NCBI RefSeq assembly: GCF_965279675.1
Contig: NZ_CBDIIJ010000002.1
Location: 1,736,001 to 1,800,000 of the forward strand
Direction of reading: 5' to 3'
Source of the DNA: Mucisphaera sp965279675
GTDB lineage: Bacteria; Planctomycetota; Phycisphaerae; Phycisphaerales; Phycisphaeraceae
Length of the DNA stretch: 64,000 nucleotides
Shown here: one piece after another, positions 1 through 8,066 of the stretch
Layout of the letters: the number at the start of each line of letters is the position of its first letter
Position numbering within the stretch: position 1 is the stretch's first letter
The notes under the pieces: generated by a model
What the model saw: the letters and a program-made list of their open reading frames with translations, nothing else
What the model was told of the DNA's origin: nothing
Database searches by the model: none
Made by a program: the position numbers and the translations under genes

Positions 1-414
1 CGCAGCCGTGCCCGTACCCAGCGCCTCGGTCCAGACCTGCTTGGTGTCCGCAGGACTGATCGCGATCTCACCGGTGAAGAAAGCACCCTGGAGCAGCTTG
101 ATGACACGCGTGCCCGGGTGACCACCCGACTCCGCATCATCGTTGACCGTCCACTGGTCTTCATCAGCCGGCTCAATCCGACCCCGTGTGTCCAGACCGG
201 GGTACCGCTCATTATTACCCTGAGCAAAGGTCACCATCGCTTGGTGGATCGAACGAACGTTCGCGTTCGACTGCATCTGACGGGCCGTACGACGGGCAGC
301 ACCCAACGCCGGCAGCAGAATGCCGATCAGCAAGGCGATGATCGAAATCACCACCAGAAGCTCGATGAGCGTAAAACCCATCACCTTACGTTCCATAGCC
401 TGTGACGTAGACAT
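1..414 (-). CDS. Type II pseudopilin-like protein, N-terminal part (runs off the window)
   Basis: The gene starts at ATG 414 behind an AGGAG box and stays open to base 1, giving 138 codons with the C-terminus missing. Residues 14-22 read FTLIELLVV after Gly13, which is the class III prepilin peptidase site with Glu18 at position +5, followed by one hydrophobic helix and LLPALGAAR. This is the layout of the planctomycete pseudopilin-like family, whose members are processed by prepilin peptidase and usually carry a C-terminal H-x9-DG motif. That motif would lie outside this window. Two more members occur at 52763-53524 and 61499-62500. The role of this family in Planctomycetes is not established; assembly into a type II secretion or pilus-like structure is inferred from the N-terminus only. 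Confidence 0.9.
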   Translation of the reverse strand, partial: MSTSQAMERKVMGFTLIELLVVISIIALLIGILLPALGAARRTARQMQSNANVRSIHQAMVTFAQGNNERYPGLDTRGRIEPADEDQWTVNDDAESGGHPGTRVIKLLQGAFFTGEIAISPADTKQVWTEALGTGTAA

Positions 415-740
415 TCGAGTCTCCTAACGAAACAAAACCGAAAAACACGCTGGTCCGTCCCGAGCCGCGACCCGACCTGTCAGAGCCGCTCGGCAATCAC
501 CGGCGACCCAGGATCAGAGGGCATGGATAATGACGGGTGTCTGAAGCCTCAGCAAAGAGACAGAGTCCAGCAAACCGGCGACGAACCACTCGCCACCGAA
601 CACTAAATTGAACCCCCACAACAGGGCACTGTCAACCCAACCCAAACCCACAACCCCCACAAACCCCCCAAAACCGCCCTTCAAGGGCTCCAGATGCTCT
701 GAAAACAAAGTTCATTCTCGGCCCTCGCCACCACGCACCC
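415..740. other. Intergenic region between yihY and the pseudopilin gene
   Basis: These 326 bases hold no convincing gene. Both flanking genes are transcribed leftward, so the stretch is downstream of yihY and upstream of the pseudopilin. Apart from the possible promoter at 607-635, I see only a C-rich, A-rich run around 636-670. No clear intrinsic terminator for yihY is visible. Confidence 0.6.
607..635 (-). promoter_or_regulatory. Possible sigma-70 promoter for the pseudopilin gene
   Basis: Read on the minus strand, TTGACA (635-630) is followed after 17 bases by TTCAAT (612-607). It lies about 190 bases upstream of the pseudopilin start, which would leave a long leader. The -35 box is perfect and the -10 box matches four of six positions. 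Confidence 0.35.
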
Positions 741-2201
741 CTATCGCGAGTCACTCACCGCCAGCAGATCCTCAAGCGACTGATCGGCACTCGCATGGAT
801 CTGCCGATCAATCACCCCCTGAATCGCAGGGTCCCGGTGATGAAGCGGGCTCGCCTCATGCGCCAACGCCACCAGTTGATCCAGCCGCACCGACCCGGGC
901 GGCCTCGCCAGCGACCAACCCGTCGTCGCAGCCTTCTTCCCCTCCACATGCTGGATGATCTCGTGCGCCTCCAGCCGGTCCAGCAGCGCATCCGCCGCAT
1001 CCATCGAAATCCCCAGCTTCTGACTCACCGTCCCCGTCGAAACCACCCCGCCCGCCGTGAACGCCCGCGCCACCGCCAACGCCGCCGCGATCAACGCCGA
1101 CCCCGTTAGCAACATCGGCTTCTGGTCATCCTGGTCAGGCGACGCTGGCAAACCCTCCGCCGGCATCGTCTGCAACGTGTAAGCCACCTCCAACCCAAAC
1201 AGCACGATCAGCCACAGAATCCACAGATAAAACAACGACAACGGCAGCAACGCCAACGCCCCATACAAGGACGTCGCCCCCGCCTGCTGCACATACAGCC
1301 CATACAACTCACCCGCCGCCACCACACCGATCGCCGCTACCAGACCACCCACCGCCGCCCGACGCGTCGACACCCGGGTGTTAGGCAGCAGAACAAAAGC
1401 AAAACTCATCACCAGCCACGTCGTGACCAAAGGCGACAACAACACCATCGGACCCGCCAGCCACTGCGTCCATGAACCCGCCCCCACCACCTCAATAAAA
1501 CGCTGCTGCATCACCTGACCCGCAAGAATCACCGCCGGCGCCATCGTGATCGTGAAGTAATAGAACACCATCCGCAGATACCACGGCCGATTCTCCTGAG
1601 CCTTGTAAACCCGATTGAAAGACCCCTCGATCGTCGCCAGCAAACCCGTCGCCCCGTAAATGAACACCAGCAGACCGATCACACCAATCCCCGACAGATT
1701 CACCGATTCCAGCGTGTCCAGAATCGCCTGCAGATTCTCAGATAGCGCCTCCCGAGCCCGCTCAAACTCCGCCTGACGACCCGCCTCCAGCAGGGCACTC
1801 TCCTCGTTCACATCCGGCATAAGCGGCTCCGCCAGACCCTCCAGAACCGTCGGCTCCGCACCCTCGCCATGCTGCTGTACCGCCCCCGATGGCGCCGGCG
1901 CCTCCAGCCACTCCAACGCCCAACTCACCGCCTGATCCTTGAACCGCGCCCGATCCGCCTCTCCCACCAGCGCCGAACTCACCACCAGCATCAGCACCAG
2001 CGTCGGCAGCAAACTGAAAAGCGTGTGGTACGTCAACGCCGCCGCCATCGTCCCCGCACGGTCACGACGTAGCTCCCGAGCACAGAAAACCGCGAACAGC
2101 AACATAAACCGAAGCGAACGCTGCGAAGCCGTCAGATCATCCTGCGGCCGATCAATAAACCCGTGAACGCGGCCCGTGAGTCTCTGAATCCAACCTGCCA
2201 T
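741..2201 (-). CDS. YihY/BrkB family inner-membrane protein with a C-terminal winged-helix-like tail
   Basis: This 486-residue protein carries the YihY/BrkB (UPF0761) core. The N-terminal stretch with RDRAGTMAAALTYHTLFSLLP around residues 45-70 is the family hallmark, and several hydrophobic segments follow to about residue 340. An insertion of roughly 80 residues rich in Glu and Ala (about 85-160) interrupts the first part of the core. After the last membrane segment, residues 360-470 resemble a winged-helix domain (SQKLGISMDAADALLDRLE), as in other long YihY proteins. The family's function is unknown despite its old label as RNase BN. The start is ATG 2201, 44 bases after the yidD stop, so it is probably the last gene of the rnpA-yidD unit. 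Confidence 0.85.
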   Translation of the reverse strand: MAGWIQRLTGRVHGFIDRPQDDLTASQRSLRFMLLFAVFCARELRRDRAGTMAAALTYHTLFSLLPTLVLMLVVSSALVGEADRARFKDQAVSWALEWLEAPAPSGAVQQHGEGAEPTVLEGLAEPLMPDVNEESALLEAGRQAEFERAREALSENLQAILDTLESVNLSGIGVIGLLVFIYGATGLLATIEGSFNRVYKAQENRPWYLRMVFYYFTITMAPAVILAGQVMQQRFIEVVGAGSWTQWLAGPMVLLSPLVTTWLVMSFAFVLLPNTRVSTRRAAVGGLVAAIGVVAAGELYGLYVQQAGATSLYGALALLPLSLFYLWILWLIVLFGLEVAYTLQTMPAEGLPASPDQDDQKPMLLTGSALIAAALAVARAFTAGGVVSTGTVSQKLGISMDAADALLDRLEAHEIIQHVEGKKAATTGWSLARPPGSVRLDQLVALAHEASPLHHRDPAIQGVIDRQIHASADQSLEDLLAVSDSR

Positions 2202-2245
2202 AGCCCTGCCTCACTTGCCCCGGGTGCTCGGTAACACGTCCGTCC

Positions 2246-2485
2246 TCAAGGCGGATCGTAGCCGGAACCACCAAAAGGATGGCAACGGGCCAGCCGACGA
2301 AGCCCCAGCAACACACCTCGAACCGGCCCATGCTTCTGCACCGCATCCAGCATGTACTGACTGCACGTCGGATGAAACCGACAATGACCCCCCATCACCG
2401 GGCCAAGCGTCACCCGATAAAGCATCACCAAACCCACGATCAGATGCTCCAACACCGAAGACACAACGCCCAGGCACCACCGCAT
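2246..2485 (-). CDS. yidD: Membrane protein insertion efficiency factor YidD
   Basis: A 79-residue protein with the YidD signature: an amphipathic N-terminus, then CRFHPTCSQY with its two conserved Cys, and the C-terminal GLRRLARCHPFGGSGYDPP pattern. YidD assists YidC/Sec-dependent insertion of inner-membrane proteins. ATG 2485 is chosen because it overlaps the rnpA stop as TGATG, an arrangement that favours translational coupling. An in-frame upstream start at 2542 would extend it far into rnpA. The rnpA-yidD order is the common bacterial one, but yidC does not follow; yihY does. Confidence 0.93.
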   Translation of the reverse strand: MRWCLGVVSSVLEHLIVGLVMLYRVTLGPVMGGHCRFHPTCSQYMLDAVQKHGPVRGVLLGLRRLARCHPFGGSGYDPP

Positions 2486-2919
2486 CACGACACCCCATCC
2501 CCATCCGCCTTCCCCGCCGCGCGCCGCTCCCGCTTCTGCCACTCCAGGTCAAGAGCCCCCGTCGCCGCCACAAGCAGCCGCTGATAATCCGCAAGCGCCA
2601 GAAACCGATGCGGCCGAACAATCACCACCAGGTCATACCCCTGCGGCCCATCCTGCCGCGTCGTCCGAAACGCCTCCCGCAGCAACCGCTTGATCCGGTT
2701 CCGCGCCACCGCCCGACCAACCTTCCGGCTCACCGTCAGACCCAGCCGCGATTCCGCCAACCCGTTCGGCCGCGCCAGCACCGTCAGCGGGCCAGCGTTC
2801 TTCCGCACCCGAGCCGCATGCACCGCACGAAACGCACCCGCCCCATGCAACCGATGACGGTGCCGAAAAACGAGCCGGGGTGTAGAGGATGCTGCAGCCG
2901 CCATCATGACAACCCACAT
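2485..2919 (-). CDS. rnpA: Ribonuclease P protein component
   Basis: RnpA binds RNase P RNA and assists 5' maturation of tRNA precursors. The RNA-binding signature is visible at about residues 64-85 (SRKVGRAVARNRIKRLLRE), preceded by the F-R-V-x-R-type N-terminal strand and a basic surface. At 144 residues it is slightly longer than the usual 110-130. The extra length is an Ala-rich N-terminus, so ATG 2907 or 2904 are possible alternative starts. It overlaps yidD by TGATG. The usual upstream neighbour rpmH is absent; the ClC channel gene lies 31 bases upstream instead. Confidence 0.93.
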   Translation of the reverse strand: MWVVMMAAAASSTPRLVFRHRHRLHGAGAFRAVHAARVRKNAGPLTVLARPNGLAESRLGLTVSRKVGRAVARNRIKRLLREAFRTTRQDGPQGYDLVVIVRPHRFLALADYQRLLVAATGALDLEWQKRERRAAGKADGDGVS

Positions 2920-2950
2920 CCTACGCCCCTCCCCGCCCCGCGAGCACGCC

Positions 2951-4783
2951 TCAGCCCCGCTCCGCCAGCGCCCGGTGGTACGTCCGCATCAGACGGGCCC
3001 GCGTGATCACCCCGATCACCTCCCCGTGATCGATCACCGCCAGCGACGCCACCTCGTGATCCGAAAACTTGTCCATCACCGAGTCCAGCGTCTCATCAAG
3101 CGTCGCCGTCGGCAGATCCGTACGCATCAGCTCCGCCACGATCATCAGCGGAATCGCCTCCCGCTCGATCAGCGACGTCCGCAGGTCATCGCCCACCACC
3201 ATCCCCGCATAAGCCCCCTGAGACGTCCGCACCACAAAGTCCGATGCCTGATGCTCATTCGTCAGATCGACCAGCCGCTGAGCCGGATCGGCAGGCAGAA
3301 TGTGCGCACAAGGCACCAGCGGAACATCACGCGCCGTCAGCCGCCGCAAAAGGGTCATGTCCGACCGCGTCCCCATCCGAACCCCACGCTTACGCAGCCA
3401 GGCGATGTAAATCGAGTCCGGCTGCAACAGCTGCGAACACGCCAGCGACAGAATCGACACAATCATGATCGGCAGAATCACCCGATAGTCCCGCGTCACC
3501 TCAAACACCAGCAGCGTCGCCGTCAGCGGTGCATGAATCACCGCCGCAATCATCCCCGCCATCCCCGCCAACGCATACGTCGCAGGCGTTGACCCCGGCA
3601 GCAAACCCACCAGATCCAGCACCAACGCAAAACCACCACCCAGCATCGCCCCCATGAACAGCGACGGCGCGATGATCCCCCCCGATCCGCCCGAACCGAT
3701 CGTCAGCGCCGTACCAACCACCTTGAAAACAATCGCAACCAGCAAAGCCCACCACACCGCATGAATGACAGGACCCGACCCCTCCACACCACCCGTACCG
3801 TAAGACGCCGGATTCAGCAACGCCTCAATCACCGGATAGCCATTCCCGAAAAACACCGGATAGTCATAACCCACCACCGGATAACCAAACAGCTCCACAT
3901 ACACAATGCCCAGCACGCCAAGACTCAAACCCCCAAGCGCCGGCCGCAGCCACCGCGGTCCCGGGGCGCGTTGCCACACCAGGTCCGAACGACGCATCGT
4001 CATCGCAAATCCCACACCCAGCAGACCGCACACCACCCCCAGAACAATGTACGCCGGCAACTCCGTGATCAGAAAACGATACTCCGTTAAAGCAAACGGC
4101 AGATTGAACACCGCCCCCGTTTCACCCAGCACCGCCTGCGCTACCGCCGTACCGAACACCGACGCGATCACGATCGGCGTAAACGTCTTGAACGAAAAAT
4201 CCCGCAGCATCACCTCAAGCACAAACAAAACCCCCGCAATCGGCGCATTGAAAATGCCCGCCGTACCCGCCGCCGCGCCGCAGCCAACCAGCGTCGACAT
4301 GTGCTCCCGACCCACCCGCAAAAACTGACCCACCTGAGAACCCAGCACCGAACCGATCTGAATGATCGGCCCCTCCACACCCGCCGAACCCCCCGACGAA
4401 AGCGTGCTCGCCGACGTAAACGCCTTAAAGATCCCCATCTTCGCCGGCATCTTCCCCTGCTTCCGAGCCAGCGCCTCCATCACCTCGGGAACACCATGGC
4501 TCTGACCGATCCGGCCAATCACCTCCTGAAGCAAACCCACAATCAGACCGCCCAAAGCCGGCAGCAACAGCAGCACCAGCCAACCCCGACCCCCCTCAAC
4601 CGCATGCGCCAGCCGATCAAACAGATCGTGCTTCGCCGCATGAACCAGCCAGTCAAAACCCACCGCCACCAGACCACCCAGCGTCCCCACGATCGCCGCC
4701 AACGGAATCAACAGCCAGTCCCGGTCAAAGCCGGCCGCTGTCAGATAACGCGTCAGTCTCGCTCGAAGGTGTCCGTCACTCAC
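2951..4783 (-). CDS. ClC family chloride channel/antiporter with a CBS pair
   Basis: A 610-residue membrane protein of the voltage-gated ClC family. GGSAGVEGP at residues 131-139 matches the G-(K/R)-E-G-P filter motif, keeping gating Glu137 but with Val where Lys or Arg is usual. GSGGSGGIIAP (about 363-373) is the second filter segment. About ten hydrophobic segments fill residues 20-460. Residues 484-605 form two CBS domains, which in this family bind adenine nucleotides and regulate the pore. Whether it is a channel or a Cl-/H+ antiporter cannot be decided. The start is GTG 4783; no earlier ATG is in frame. Confidence 0.92.
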   Translation of the reverse strand: MSDGHLRARLTRYLTAAGFDRDWLLIPLAAIVGTLGGLVAVGFDWLVHAAKHDLFDRLAHAVEGGRGWLVLLLLPALGGLIVGLLQEVIGRIGQSHGVPEVMEALARKQGKMPAKMGIFKAFTSASTLSSGGSAGVEGPIIQIGSVLGSQVGQFLRVGREHMSTLVGCGAAAGTAGIFNAPIAGVLFVLEVMLRDFSFKTFTPIVIASVFGTAVAQAVLGETGAVFNLPFALTEYRFLITELPAYIVLGVVCGLLGVGFAMTMRRSDLVWQRAPGPRWLRPALGGLSLGVLGIVYVELFGYPVVGYDYPVFFGNGYPVIEALLNPASYGTGGVEGSGPVIHAVWWALLVAIVFKVVGTALTIGSGGSGGIIAPSLFMGAMLGGGFALVLDLVGLLPGSTPATYALAGMAGMIAAVIHAPLTATLLVFEVTRDYRVILPIMIVSILSLACSQLLQPDSIYIAWLRKRGVRMGTRSDMTLLRRLTARDVPLVPCAHILPADPAQRLVDLTNEHQASDFVVRTSQGAYAGMVVGDDLRTSLIEREAIPLMIVAELMRTDLPTATLDETLDSVMDKFSDHEVASLAVIDHGEVIGVITRARLMRTYHRALAERG

Positions 4784-4832
4784 GCAGCCGAGTGTAACGC
4801 GTCACACAAAAACGATGCGACAAGACAGAACG

Positions 4833-5615
4833 CTAGTCGTGCTTCGGCCGACCCAGCCCGTAACCCATCGCCGCGCCCGCAACCCCAGCCGATGCAAAGT
4901 AGATCGGCAGCATCAACGCCAGCCCCGTCATCCGACCCGAAAACCAAGAGCTCTGCAGCATCTCATCCGACGTGAAGTTAAACGACGCCATCAGATACAC
5001 CCCCAGACCCACCACCAGCGGGCTGATCAGCAAACCCCACGCCCGCGTCGACGGCACCGAAGCCCGCGCCACCCAGCCCCCAACCGCAAACCCGATCACC
5101 AACGCACCCACCACCTGACCCGGATCGGTCGACTTCGCCAGCAGGTTCGCCACCACCGCCCCAAGAATCGCCGTGATACCCAACGCCGCAAACGTCGCCG
5201 GTACCGACGTATGCCCCCGAGCCTGCTTGTCACGCAACCCCGCATGCAGAATCCCCGCCACCAGCAGCATGATCGACCACAAAAACGCCCACCCGATCAT
5301 CTCAATCGCCAGATCGAGATAGACATGACGAAGCGTCTCCGATCGGAACAACAACCCGTCGATCGGACCCGCGTACCACGCCAGAATCGTCAGCGAAGCC
5401 GCCAACGTGAAAGCCCCCGTCGCCACACCCGACCACGCCGCCATCCCAACCCCCGCCACCACCGCCGGCAACGCCGCAAACCCCAAAGCCAACGCCGCCA
5501 CCAGAATCGACGACCGCGCATCCATCACCGTCAGCCCTGTCCACCCGCCAGGCGGCATCGCCGGCCCGGCACCCCAGATCAGAATCAGGCTCGAAGCCAC
5601 GACCAGCACCAGCAT
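4833..5615 (-). CDS. Hypothetical multi-spanning membrane protein
   Basis: I do not recognise the family. From ATG 5615 the protein has 260 residues and about seven hydrophobic segments: residues 1-16, 30-50, 55-75, then pairs around 105-130, 145-175, 190-210 and 225-250. It ends in a short basic tail (GLGRPKHD). The frame stays open to a TTG at 5720, but those extra 35 residues are Pro/Ser-rich with no membrane-protein character, so I prefer the ATG. It lies 49 bases upstream of the ClC gene in the same direction and may be co-transcribed with it. Confidence 0.75.
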   Translation of the reverse strand: MLVLVVASSLILIWGAGPAMPPGGWTGLTVMDARSSILVAALALGFAALPAVVAGVGMAAWSGVATGAFTLAASLTILAWYAGPIDGLLFRSETLRHVYLDLAIEMIGWAFLWSIMLLVAGILHAGLRDKQARGHTSVPATFAALGITAILGAVVANLLAKSTDPGQVVGALVIGFAVGGWVARASVPSTRAWGLLISPLVVGLGVYLMASFNFTSDEMLQSSWFSGRMTGLALMLPIYFASAGVAGAAMGYGLGRPKHD

Positions 5616-5780
5616 CGCAGCACGTTGGGGAACAGTAGGTAACACGCAGGAATTCCGAGGAAGCCAAAGGATTGGCGATGAGCAAACAGGGTTTCCGAGG
5701 GAAGGAGTGTGGGTGGTCAACGGCTCTCAGTGGCCCGCCAGAGTAAGGGCCCAACCGCCATCCAGCCAGTCTGAGCCCGA

Positions 5781-6758
5781 TCAGCCCACCCAGCCGGCCA
5801 GATCGGCCGCCGCATAGCTCACAATCAGGTCCGCCCCCGCACGACGGATCGCGAACGCCGTTTCCAGATGGGCCTCCCGCCGATCCAGCAGCCCCTCCCG
5901 CGCCGCCGCCTCGACCATCGCATACTCACCCGACGTGTGATACGCAGCCACCGGCAGATCCGTATGCCCACGCACCGCCGCAACGATGTCCAGATACGTC
6001 GCCGCCGGCTTCACCATCACCAGGTCAGCTCCCTGCTCCAGATCCAGATCCAGCTCCGTCCGCCACTCCCGCGACCGACGCGGATCCATCTGATACCCCT
6101 TCCGATCACCAAACGCCATGTGCCCACCCCCCGCATCACGGAACGGCCCGTAGAAAGCCGAGGCGTACTTGATCGCATAACTCAGGATCCCCGTCTGCTC
6201 GAAACCCTCAGCGTCCAGCGCCGCCCGGATCGCACCCACCTGACCATCCATCATCCCCGACGGTGCCACCAGGTCCGCCCCCGCCCGTGCCTGCGCCACC
6301 GCCACCGCCCCAAGCCGCGCCAGCGTCGCATCATTATCCACCGACCGATCCCCGGCCAGCGGCCCACAATGCCCATGATCCGTGTACTCGCACAAACACA
6401 GATCAGGTATCAGAACCCCTGAGACCCCAGCCTCCCGAGCTTCGCGAACCAGCCGCAGCACAGGACTCTCCGGGTCGTGCGCATGGCTGCCAACACCATC
6501 CTTCCTGCCCGGCTCGGTCACCCCGAACAGCAGAAACGCCCCGATCCCCACATCACCCAGCCGCCGAATCGCGGCCAGCGCCTCCCCAACCGGCAGCTGC
6601 TCCGCCCCCGGCAGCGTCGGAATCGCCCGCCGCTCAGCCAGATCCGCCACAAAAAGCGGCGCAATCAGGTTCGACGGCCGCAAACCCACGTCCGCCACCA
6701 GCTCCCGCAGGCCCGGAGTCCGACGCAGCCGCCTCGGTCGATGAAAAGGATGTGACAT
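5781..6758 (-). CDS. hemB: Delta-aminolevulinic acid dehydratase (porphobilinogen synthase)
   Basis: HemB condenses two 5-aminolevulinate molecules to porphobilinogen in tetrapyrrole synthesis. The Schiff-base lysines are Lys197 (in AIKYASAFYGPFR) and Lys250 (in VMVKPA). CLCEYTDHGHCG at residues 121-132 supplies the three Cys of the zinc-dependent class (Cys121, Cys123, Cys131). Length 325 is normal. Start ATG 6758. The next two upstream genes on this strand are heme-type radical SAM proteins, which fits a tetrapyrrole cluster. The gaps are 69 bases to the first and an overlap between the two radical SAM genes. Confidence 0.96.
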   Translation of the reverse strand: MSHPFHRPRRLRRTPGLRELVADVGLRPSNLIAPLFVADLAERRAIPTLPGAEQLPVGEALAAIRRLGDVGIGAFLLFGVTEPGRKDGVGSHAHDPESPVLRLVREAREAGVSGVLIPDLCLCEYTDHGHCGPLAGDRSVDNDATLARLGAVAVAQARAGADLVAPSGMMDGQVGAIRAALDAEGFEQTGILSYAIKYASAFYGPFRDAGGGHMAFGDRKGYQMDPRRSREWRTELDLDLEQGADLVMVKPAATYLDIVAAVRGHTDLPVAAYHTSGEYAMVEAAAREGLLDRREAHLETAFAIRRAGADLIVSYAAADLAGWVG

Positions 6759-6827
6759 ACCGCCAGTTTACGCCGGATCAGCCAACCGTCCCGACAACAA
6801 GACCCACATCACACCAGACGCCAGAGC

Positions 6828-8066
6828 CTAAGACACCCCCACCAGCGCACCCTGGGTCACCTTCCGCTCCGAAGCCGTCAGATAGCACTGCGGGTCCATC
6901 CCCATGAAGTCACCCGTCGCCACCTCGGCACGCGTCCGCAGATTCCCATTGCACACGCCCAGGAACCGGCACTCCCGGCAACGATCCGGCAGCCCCGCCG
7001 GCCGCTTCCGAAGCGCCCGCAGCCGAGGCGACATCGGATCACCCCAGATCTCACCAAACGTCGCCTGACGAACATTCCCGCAAGGATGATGCCACGAGAA
7101 CTGATCGATAAACACATCACCCGTCGGACCGATCGACGCGATGTGCGAGCCACTCTGATTCCCACCATTGCCCCGAAGCTTCGCCCACAACTCCTTCGCT
7201 CGCTCCGGCTCTTCCTTCTCGAGACGAAGCATCGCATACGCCTGATCGCAGTGGTTCCCCACCGTCAACACTTCGATCTCCTGACCCCTCGCATGCGAAG
7301 CCCGCGTCCAGCGAAACACCCGATCCACCACCTCACGCGTCTGCTCAGGCGACAAATCACAGTCACGAAGCGCCTTCCCACGACCCGCATAAGCCAGGTG
7401 ATACACGCAGATCCGATTGATGCCCCGACGAGCACACAGATCCAGCAACGGCTCCAGCTCCGCCTCATTCAATGCATGAACCGTAAACCGCGCCCCCACC
7501 TTCAGACCCGCATCCTGACAACGACGAATCGCCGCCAGAGCCTTGTCGAAGGCACCCACCTTGCCACGCAGACGATCATGCGTCTCTCGCAAACCGTCCA
7601 CCGAAATACCCACATACTTCAGGCCGGCCCGCTTCAGCCGCTGCGCCACATAATCATCGATCAGCATCCCGTTGGTCGACAGCGTGCAGCTGATACCCAG
7701 CGCCACCGCATGATCCACCAGCGCCAGCAGGTCCGGCCGCATCAACGGCTCACCACCCGACAGCAACAACCCCGGAACCCCAAACGCCCGCAGATTCTCA
7801 ATCAGCGTGAACGCCTCAAGCGTCGACAACTCATCCGGCATCGGCTTCAAACCCGCCGCCGCATAGCAATGCTTGCACGTCAGATTGCACGCCCCCGTCA
7901 CCGCCCAGGCCACCACCGGACGAGGCGCATCCGGATACAACTCCGCCTTCAACGGCTTGAGCAGACCGTCCCGCTCCGCCGCCTCCGGACGATGACCGTA
8001 ACGCAGACGCTCGTTCCCACTCGACTGCCCACACAACACATTCGTCACACTAAACATGGTCTGCAT
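6828..8066 (-). CDS. Radical SAM/SPASM protein of the NirJ/AhbC type
   Basis: Residues 60-67 hold the radical SAM cluster motif (Cys60, Cys64, Cys67 in ACNLTCKHC). The SPASM-like C-terminus CRECRFLGVCNGN (Cys363, Cys366, Cys372) followed by a TGDFMGMDPQCYLT tail closely follows the NirJ/AhbC group. Those enzymes act on the acetate side chains of didecarboxysiroheme in heme d1 and in the alternative (siroheme-dependent) heme b pathway. Placement next to hemB supports a tetrapyrrole role. No ahbA/ahbB/nirD genes are visible here, so the substrate is uncertain. The 5' end overlaps the upstream radical SAM gene by 17 bases; ATG 8057 is an alternative start. Confidence 0.85.
   Translation of the reverse strand: MQTMFSVTNVLCGQSSGNERLRYGHRPEAAERDGLLKPLKAELYPDAPRPVVAWAVTGACNLTCKHCYAAAGLKPMPDELSTLEAFTLIENLRAFGVPGLLLSGGEPLMRPDLLALVDHAVALGISCTLSTNGMLIDDYVAQRLKRAGLKYVGISVDGLRETHDRLRGKVGAFDKALAAIRRCQDAGLKVGARFTVHALNEAELEPLLDLCARRGINRICVYHLAYAGRGKALRDCDLSPEQTREVVDRVFRWTRASHARGQEIEVLTVGNHCDQAYAMLRLEKEEPERAKELWAKLRGNGGNQSGSHIASIGPTGDVFIDQFSWHHPCGNVRQATFGEIWGDPMSPRLRALRKRPAGLPDRCRECRFLGVCNGNLRTRAEVATGDFMGMDPQCYLTASERKVTQGALVGVS

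Noticed and set aside
2215..3006. Long plus-strand reading frame over rnpA-yidD
   Set aside because: Its product is dominated by Pro, Arg, His and Thr and lies antisense to two well-recognised genes.
4833..5720. 295-residue version of the membrane protein starting at TTG 5720
   Set aside because: The first 35 residues are Pro/Ser-rich and unlike a membrane-protein start; ATG 5615 opens directly into the first hydrophobic segment.
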